Assembly: GCA_902765485.1 (NCBI GenBank)
Contig: CACWZZ010000001.1
Span: 154,629-218,628 of the forward strand
Source: an uncultured Bacteroidales bacterium
GTDB taxonomy: Bacteria; Bacteroidota; Bacteroidia; Bacteroidales; Paludibacteraceae
Reading direction: 5' to 3'
DNA: 64,000 bases
Made by a program: the position numbers and the translations under genes. Shown here one piece after another: positions 59,257 through 64,000 of the stretch; within the stretch, counting starts at the first letter, position 1; every line of letters starts with the position of its first letter. The notes below the pieces were generated by a model, which saw only the letters and a list, made by a program, of their open reading frames with translations, was not told the origin of the DNA and did not search any database.

Positions 59257-62106
59257 TTATAACGAAATTCTGACTGTTAATTTTACTCCGTTTCGTCCCC
59301 ATGCGGCGATACGCCTGCGTCCATGGATCATGACCGGGTCGCCGTTCTCATCCACCGCGGGCTTGTAACCCATCGTCGGATGCAGCGGGTCCACCATCTC
59401 CATCTTCTGGATCATATACGGCAACTCATAGTCGTTGTAGGTAATACGGCGGATATAGTCGATACGGATGAATTTGAGGATGTTCTCAAATCCCGCGGTG
59501 ATCTCCATATACGGCAGTTTGCCGATCGGTGAAGAAGTGCGATAGCCGTCTTTGATATATCCTTGCTGGTCAAAGGCATTGTCCACAATACCGTTCTCCC
59601 ATGCCGTGTGCGGGAAATCGTACAGACCGTTGCTCGTCTCCAGATACGGGTTGTTCTTCTTCGTCAAACCGCCATACACACCGGAGAAACTGACCACGCC
59701 GCGCAATTTCAGTTTGTTGATACCCGGAATGCGGTTGAGGATCCAACCCTTGAAATAATACGTTGCGAACAGCGACACGTATTCGTCCATCATAAACTCC
59801 ATCGGTTTCATCAGGTTGAAACTCCGCTGACCCAATAGGATACTGGTGCTCGTCTCGGGGATATGCAACTTGGTGAACGGCGCTTTCTGCCAGAGCATGC
59901 CGGTCTTGATACGCAGATCCAGGTGGCCGAATGCCGAGAACCAGAACCGTTTGTCAAACATGATCTCCGTCTTGTTATAGAGGAATCCGGTGCCTCCGTT
60001 GTGGCGGTCGTCCAGGTAACCCACGGTGTGGCGCAGGTTGATCGTTGGCGCATCTTTCTCCAATCCCCATGGGTTCTTGATTCCCTCGCGGTCTATACCG
60101 ATCATGGAGCCCGGAGAGTACTCTAACTCAAACACACCCTCGTAGTTGCGGTACGAACCGATATTGCTCAGCGAGCGGGAGAAAGTGGTGTCTGTGCCGT
60201 TGATATGTTGCGTGTAGTCCACGCGGTCGTAGCGGAGCGATCCCGCAGCGCGGTTATTGGTGAAATCGAAAGTGGTCTTCAGCATCAGGTTGTTCCGCCA
60301 TTCTTTCATGTACTCCGCCTTCGCGTGGAAAACGTACTGCGCAAATGGCATGGTCGGCGTGCTTGTCGGAATGGACATCAATATATTGTCCCTTCGTACC
60401 ACGTCGTTCACCTGACCCGGCTCCTCTACGTCGTATTGAGCCATCAGTTGCAAGTGGTGTCGTAACCCGTCGTATGGCTGATCCTTGTGTTTGTCGAAGG
60501 TATAGACGAACGTGGCGCTGTATTTCGGCAACAGGTCTTTGGTGCCGAAAGCGACATACCCGCGGAAGAAGAACTGGTCGTGCAACCGTGCCGTGGATCC
60601 GCCGCCTACACGCAGACGAACGCCCTCTAACATGTTCCAGCTCACGAAGTTGTAGATCGGTCCGAAATCGAACTTACTGAGATACATAAACTCAGCTTTC
60701 CGGGTCGGGATATACTCCGTCGTCACGGCGTTGACGAAAAGCGCAAGACTGTTGAACTTCGGCGTGTTGGTGAACTCGCGCACAAGGTCCACTACCGAAC
60801 TCTCATACTTGGTCAGCGGCTCGGGACGCATCTCGTCGGTCCATTGACCCTCCCATACCACCTCGGCGGTCGAGTCGTTCACCTCCGGCTCCGGACCTGT
60901 CAGGTTCGAGAACGTCTCTTTTGCTATCGGCGTCTCCATGTCCCAGCCCGTGTAGATCTTGGTCTGGCGGGCTAACATACCGCGTTTGTTGTTGATGATA
61001 TAGAATTTGGCGTAAGTGCTTGTCCTGTCCGGCGCCCATAGACCGTTCTCCAGCTGCTTGTAACTATGCTCGATTGAGAAATTGCTCACGAAATTGAGGT
61101 TGATGTCCGGCGGGATGTTAATCGCGTATTTCTTGAGCCGGAAAGTAGAGTCATTGACGATATAGAGGTGGCCCGTGAAACCGTAACTCTCCGAGTTCAC
61201 CGGCACGAACGCCAAGTCGATACAGGGATAACCGTCCACCATGATCGTGTCCATGATGTAGTATTGATAGAAGGTCACGGCGAGGGTGCTACTCAGCGGC
61301 GAGACGAACCTGTTAAACAGCAGGTTCATGCTATTATCGTTGATATCTACGTCTTTGAAAATTGCATTGATGTTCTGCTGGAAGGACTGCGAACCGATCA
61401 CGCTCTCTATACCGAAAATACGTTTCTTGTCCAGCACTTTCTTCTCGCGGTGCGGCTTGCGCTGGTAATACTCCGTGTTCAGGTGCTCGCGGATGGAAAC
61501 CGTCACGTTCGGATATACGCCGGTCGTGTCGATGTATTTCTTCACGAATGCGAAATCTTTCCAGAACGGCTTGTTCCAGTTCACCTTGATGTTATCCAGC
61601 GCAAAAGACATACGGCTGTAACTTTTCGCCGTGTATTGGTCGACGGTCGTCACGCAGAATGAGTCCTTGTGCGCAATCACATTCTTGATCAACTCAACCG
61701 CAGGGTTACCTTTGCGTTTGTAGTCCCGTTTGCGGTGTTTCGGGGTCACTACGATATCCTGCAAACCGTACACATCCGGCGTCAGTTTGACCTTCACGTT
61801 CTTACGGCTCTGACCTTTGCGCAAAGTCAGCATCTCGGTCTTGTAACCCAACATCTGGAAATTTAGCGTGTTATAACCCAGACTGTTTGAGAGCGTGAAA
61901 TTACCGTCTATATCGGATGTCGTGCCGACTTCCGAAGCGATCATACCTTTGCTGGTGGTGGATTTGAGGAAGTATATCTGCACGAACGGCAGCGTCTCGC
62001 CTGTGTCGCCGTCCACTACCGTACCCGATATGCTCGTCACCTCCTGTGCGCTCACCATCCCGGCGAAGCACAAGATCAAAATCACTATGTACCTTTCAAC
62101 TTTCAT
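59257..62106 (-). CDS. DUF5686-type outer-membrane protein with carboxypeptidase-regulatory-like domain
   Basis: The 949-residue product has a signal peptide (ending MVSAQ) and a CarboxypepD_reg-like domain (about 25-110: ISGTVVDGDTGETLPFVQIYF, GNFTLSN, FQMLGYKT). A long region typical of DUF5686 follows (NPAVELIKNVIAHKD, YSRMSFALDNI), and then a C-terminal beta-barrel of about 500 residues ending in VKLTVRISL with terminal aromatic/hydrophobic residues. It lacks a TonB-dependent plug. The protein probably sits in the outer membrane; its cargo is unknown. The start codon is embedded in a run of AAAGTTG repeats. Confidence 0.85.
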   Translation of the reverse strand: MKVERYIVILILCFAGMVSAQEVTSISGTVVDGDTGETLPFVQIYFLKSTTSKGMIASEVGTTSDIDGNFTLSNSLGYNTLNFQMLGYKTEMLTLRKGQSRKNVKVKLTPDVYGLQDIVVTPKHRKRDYKRKGNPAVELIKNVIAHKDSFCVTTVDQYTAKSYSRMSFALDNIKVNWNKPFWKDFAFVKKYIDTTGVYPNVTVSIREHLNTEYYQRKPHREKKVLDKKRIFGIESVIGSQSFQQNINAIFKDVDINDNSMNLLFNRFVSPLSSTLAVTFYQYYIMDTIMVDGYPCIDLAFVPVNSESYGFTGHLYIVNDSTFRLKKYAINIPPDINLNFVSNFSIEHSYKQLENGLWAPDRTSTYAKFYIINNKRGMLARQTKIYTGWDMETPIAKETFSNLTGPEPEVNDSTAEVVWEGQWTDEMRPEPLTKYESSVVDLVREFTNTPKFNSLALFVNAVTTEYIPTRKAEFMYLSKFDFGPIYNFVSWNMLEGVRLRVGGGSTARLHDQFFFRGYVAFGTKDLLPKYSATFVYTFDKHKDQPYDGLRHHLQLMAQYDVEEPGQVNDVVRRDNILMSIPTSTPTMPFAQYVFHAKAEYMKEWRNNLMLKTTFDFTNNRAAGSLRYDRVDYTQHINGTDTTFSRSLSNIGSYRNYEGVFELEYSPGSMIGIDREGIKNPWGLEKDAPTINLRHTVGYLDDRHNGGTGFLYNKTEIMFDKRFWFSAFGHLDLRIKTGMLWQKAPFTKLHIPETSTSILLGQRSFNLMKPMEFMMDEYVSLFATYYFKGWILNRIPGINKLKLRGVVSFSGVYGGLTKKNNPYLETSNGLYDFPHTAWENGIVDNAFDQQGYIKDGYRTSSPIGKLPYMEITAGFENILKFIRIDYIRRITYNDYELPYMIQKMEMVDPLHPTMGYKPAVDENGDPVMIHGRRRIAAWGRNGVKLTVRISL

Positions 62107-62143
62107 CTTTCAACTTTCAACTTTCAACTTTCAACTTTCAACT
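62094..62143. repeat. Heptamer tandem repeat (AAAGTTG) at the DUF5686 gene start
   Basis: About seven copies of CTTTCAA/TTTCAAC (AAAGTTG in the sense direction) fill the 36-base gap to the upstream gene and continue through the start codon into the first codons (MKVE). Confidence 0.9.
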
Positions 62144-63222
62144 CACTCCTGCTGTCGCAAACTCTCCTCGTGGATCAGTTCCCATAATGCCAACTTAAAC
62201 TCCGTCCGTAACTCTCCCTCTCCTGAGGAGTGGGTCGGGGTGAGGTTTTTTAATCTCTCTCTGATCATCTCGTAACGTTCAGGCTGGAGTGGGGCAACGC
62301 CGTTGGCTTTTTTCCATTCGCCGATCCGCCGGCTCACATCCATTCGTGCTGCGATAGTGTCCCATAACTTGTCGTCCAACTCATCTATCTCCGCCCTTAG
62401 CCAGTTCAACTCGGTATTTTCTCTGTTAGGTAAATCGGTCTGTACTCTGTCAGGCGGAGCCGGTCTGTGTTCTGTCAGGCGAAGCCGGTCTGCTAACTCC
62501 TCCGGCGTTATCTGCTGCTTGGCGTCGGACAACGCCTCCGCAGGATGGCAATGCACCTCCACCATCGCGCCGTCCAACCCTAACTGCGGAATCATCTGCA
62601 TCAGCTCCGGCACTTTGGCTGCATCGCCGCTCATGTGGCTCGGGTCTAATAACATCGGTATGTCCGGTCGTGCCAGGCGCACTTGGTGCGCCATTCTCCA
62701 GCATGGCTGGTGTCCGCAGCCTCGGTGTACTGCCATGACGGGTATTCCCGTCTTTTCCAACCGCTCTATATTACCGATCCATAACTTCGCATCCTCATTC
62801 ACTGGATTCTTGATCAGAATACCTTTTATCTTTCCTCCCTCTCTTGAGGAGAGGGCAGGGGTGAGGTTTTCCACCGCCATCGGGTTAGCGCTCGTCCGCG
62901 CACCGATCCATAGGTAGTCCATCCCTGCGGCAATGGCTTTGCGCACATGCTCCGGCGTTGCTACCTCTGTCGCAACATCCATGCCATACAGCATCTTCGC
63001 CTCCGCCAGCCATGTCAGTGCCTCTTCGCCTACACCTTGAAACGTGTGCGGGCTCGTGCGCGGCTTCCATGCGCCCGCGCGAAAAATAAAAGGAACGGAA
63101 TGCTGACTGCTGACTTCTGATGGCTGACAACTGATAGCTGCCAACTCCCGTGCAGTCTCCAACACCTGTTCGCGACTCTCCGCCGCACACGGTCCTACTA
63201 TGTAAATCGGTTGACCAATCAC
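62143..63222 (-). CDS. Bifunctional DAHP synthase / chorismate mutase
   Basis: The 359-residue enzyme joins erythrose 4-phosphate and PEP (first step of the shikimate pathway) and converts chorismate to prephenate. The DAHP synthase part (1-255) shows GPCAAESREQ, FRAGAWKPRTSPHTFQG, HRGCGHQP, LLDPSHMSGD and VEVHCHPAEALSD. The type II chorismate mutase part (about 275-355) shows LRAEIDELDDKLWDTIAARMDVSRRIGEWKK. The start codon is GTG at 63222, one base after the upstream stop. Four repeat-derived inserts are visible: residues near 32-40 (SCQPSEVSSQ), NLTPALSSREG, the linker HRPAPPDRVQTDLPN, and NLTPTHSSGEG near the C-terminus. Catalytic motifs are intact. Confidence 0.93.
   Translation of the reverse strand: MIGQPIYIVGPCAAESREQVLETARELAAISCQPSEVSSQHSVPFIFRAGAWKPRTSPHTFQGVGEEALTWLAEAKMLYGMDVATEVATPEHVRKAIAAGMDYLWIGARTSANPMAVENLTPALSSREGGKIKGILIKNPVNEDAKLWIGNIERLEKTGIPVMAVHRGCGHQPCWRMAHQVRLARPDIPMLLDPSHMSGDAAKVPELMQMIPQLGLDGAMVEVHCHPAEALSDAKQQITPEELADRLRLTEHRPAPPDRVQTDLPNRENTELNWLRAEIDELDDKLWDTIAARMDVSRRIGEWKKANGVAPLQPERYEMIRERLKNLTPTHSSGEGELRTEFKLALWELIHEESLRQQE
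62212..62251. repeat. Palindromic dispersed repeat, copy B
   Basis: CTCTCCCTCTCCTGAGGAG, then GGGTCGGGGTGAGG and a T-run, lies in frame in the chorismate mutase part. The stem is less perfect than in copies A and C. Confidence 0.75.
62436..62485. repeat. 25-base tandem duplication in the DAHPS-CM linker
   Basis: Two tandem 25-base copies (each starting CGGTCTGT and ending TCTGTCAGGCGRAGC), followed by a third partial CGGTCTG, encode the linker between the two enzyme domains. Confidence 0.85.
62834..62870. repeat. Palindromic dispersed repeat, copy C
   Basis: CCCTCTCTTGAGGAGAGGG followed by CAGGGGTGAGG lies in frame in the DAHP synthase domain. Confidence 0.8.
63101..63140. repeat. CTGACGGCTGA-family repeat in the DAHP synthase gene
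   Basis: Four units (CTGACTGCTGACTT, CTGATGGCTGAC, CTGATAGCTG) lie in frame near the N-terminus and encode SCQPSEVSSQHS. Confidence 0.75.
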
Positions 63223-63223
63223 C

Positions 63224-63709
63224 TTAATACGTCATCTGCAACCGGAACAGCATCCCTTCCGGCGCAAAACCATCCGGGTAGAAATAATCCGAGATCGTGT
63301 AGAACACCTCCACGAAACCGATACCATACACACAATCCACATGCTGCGCATAGTAGAACGTGTTGGTTGTGTCTCCGGTGGTCTCATTTACCTGGTATTC
63401 CACTTTGTAGCTCGTCTCCGGCAGCGCTACCTGGTAGGCATTCTTCGTCCCGCTATTGTATTCGCGGTTGACGCTCACTTCGCCGTAGTTATACACGCTG
63501 TCCGTCAATTCCGGCACGTTGAAATGGCAGAAATACTGGTTCGTGCCCTTGTCAAAATCCCATTGATTGGTGTTGACTGTCAGATCAACTGTTTTCTTCT
63601 TTACCCCGCCTCCTACTACCTCGTACGTGTTGTAGTAATTGTTAACAGGGCGTGTACAACTTGCCATTGCCATTGCGGCAATCAGGCATAAAAATAATTG
63701 TTTTTTCAT
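63224..63709 (-). CDS. Putative lipoprotein, first gene of the envelope/aromatic operon
   Basis: The 161-residue product has a lipoprotein signal (LFLCLIAAMAMASC, Cys near 17) and a beta-rich mature part (KKTVDLTVNTNQWDF, NYGEVSVNREYN, YKVEYQVNET). No family is recognised. The start at 63709 gives a typical signal; the frame is open 33 bases further upstream. It is directly followed by the DAHP synthase gene one base later, an unexpected pairing of a surface protein and an anabolic enzyme. Confidence 0.75.
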   Translation of the reverse strand: MKKQLFLCLIAAMAMASCTRPVNNYYNTYEVVGGGVKKKTVDLTVNTNQWDFDKGTNQYFCHFNVPELTDSVYNYGEVSVNREYNSGTKNAYQVALPETSYKVEYQVNETTGDTTNTFYYAQHVDCVYGIGFVEVFYTISDYFYPDGFAPEGMLFRLQMTY

Positions 63710-63752
63710 ATCTTCCACTGTTTCTTCAAATGTACCACACATTTTGCGGCTG

Positions 63753-63784
63753 CAAAATTACTACAAAAAATCCAAATATGCAAG
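63753..63784 (-). promoter_or_regulatory. Promoter of the minus-strand envelope/aromatic operon
   Basis: On the minus strand CTTG (63784-63781) and TAATTTTG (63760-63753), spacer 20 bases, about 45 bases upstream of the first gene. Confidence 0.6.
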
Positions 63785-63933
63785 GAAAATCCATTTTATT
63801 TTGCTATTTGCAGGATTTTGCCACCATATACTGCTTTTTGTGCATAAAATATCGGGTTGCCAACGTGTCTTATCCTGAAATAGGTTTACTCATAAAACTG
63901 ATAAAAAGTGTCAAATTTTAAGATTTTAGTTTT

Positions 63934-64000
63934 ATGAAACAACCCAAAAATCATTATTCTCAGTCGTTCAAGCAACAAGTTTTGGAAGACTATTTTCAAT
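63934..64000 (+). CDS. N-terminus of a transposase-like HTH protein (partial)
   Basis: An ATG at 63934 opens a frame that continues to the window end: MKQPKNHYSQSFKQQVLEDYF. The S-x-x-F-K-x-x-V-L-x-x-Y pattern is the beginning of the helix-turn-helix of IS3-type OrfA transposases. An inverted repeat end cannot be confirmed. The 145 bases before it are AT-rich and without a gene. Confidence 0.5.
   Translation, partial: MKQPKNHYSQSFKQQVLEDYFQ

Overview
The window is a chromosomal segment of a Bacteroidota (Bacteroidales-type) bacterium. The evidence is the recurrent promoter signature of that phylum (TTTG, a 20-base spacer, TAnnTTTG), general lack of Shine-Dalgarno sequences, a complete moxR-DUF58-batABCDE operon, an rSAM/lipoprotein operon, a DUF5686 outer-membrane protein and a DAHP synthase-chorismate mutase fusion.

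Bases 1-11414 are accessory DNA: two integrative elements in tandem. Element 1 (from before base 1 to about 5896) looks like the right end of a temperate phage or satellite. It has a leftward early operon with a YqaJ-type exonuclease, a short repressor with face-to-face promoters, and a rightward tyrosine integrase. Element 2 (5882-11414) is a complete 5.5-kb island bounded by an exact 15-base direct repeat. It has its own integrase, an AlpA/MerR-type HTH protein, a replication-module-like protein, a VRR-NUC nuclease and a terminase-small-subunit-like protein, but no capsid, tail or large terminase gene. This is the composition of a phage satellite. The repeat lies directly before an orphan terminator and resembles the 3' end of a tRNA gene, so the attachment site is probably a tRNA lying left of the window.

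Bases 11415-28201 hold two adjacent operons that read as one Ser/Thr-phosphorylation signalling system. The first encodes a double-FHA membrane-anchored trypsin-like protease, a zinc-ribbon FHA protein, a PP2C phosphatase, an FHA-tailed kinase, a small FHA membrane protein, and a 1269-residue kinase with a YD-repeat ectodomain. The second encodes two Sel1-like secreted proteins, a multi-span membrane protein, and a membrane protein with two TrkA-N-like domains and a RyR-like domain. This is the best candidate in the window for an undescribed system.

Bases 28202-34103 hold rimP-nusA-infB and a Ser/Thr-rich lipoprotein. Bases 34042-42387, on the minus strand, are the moxR-DUF58-bat operon. Bases 42784-47062 hold a small conserved gene and a six-gene, translationally coupled rSAM/lipoprotein operon. 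A 2285-residue repetitive secreted protein fills 47266-54123. It is followed by a lipid-glycosylation-like cluster (three glycosyltransferase-like proteins and a flippase-like membrane protein, 54154-58442) and a minus-strand operon (58474-63709) of envelope proteins plus DAHP synthase-chorismate mutase. The window ends in the first codons of a transposase-like gene.

Across the chromosomal part, several families of short repeats lie inside coding sequences in frame, or as 7-10-base tandem repeats immediately before start codons. The aromatic-biosynthesis gene at 62143-63222 carries four such insertions.
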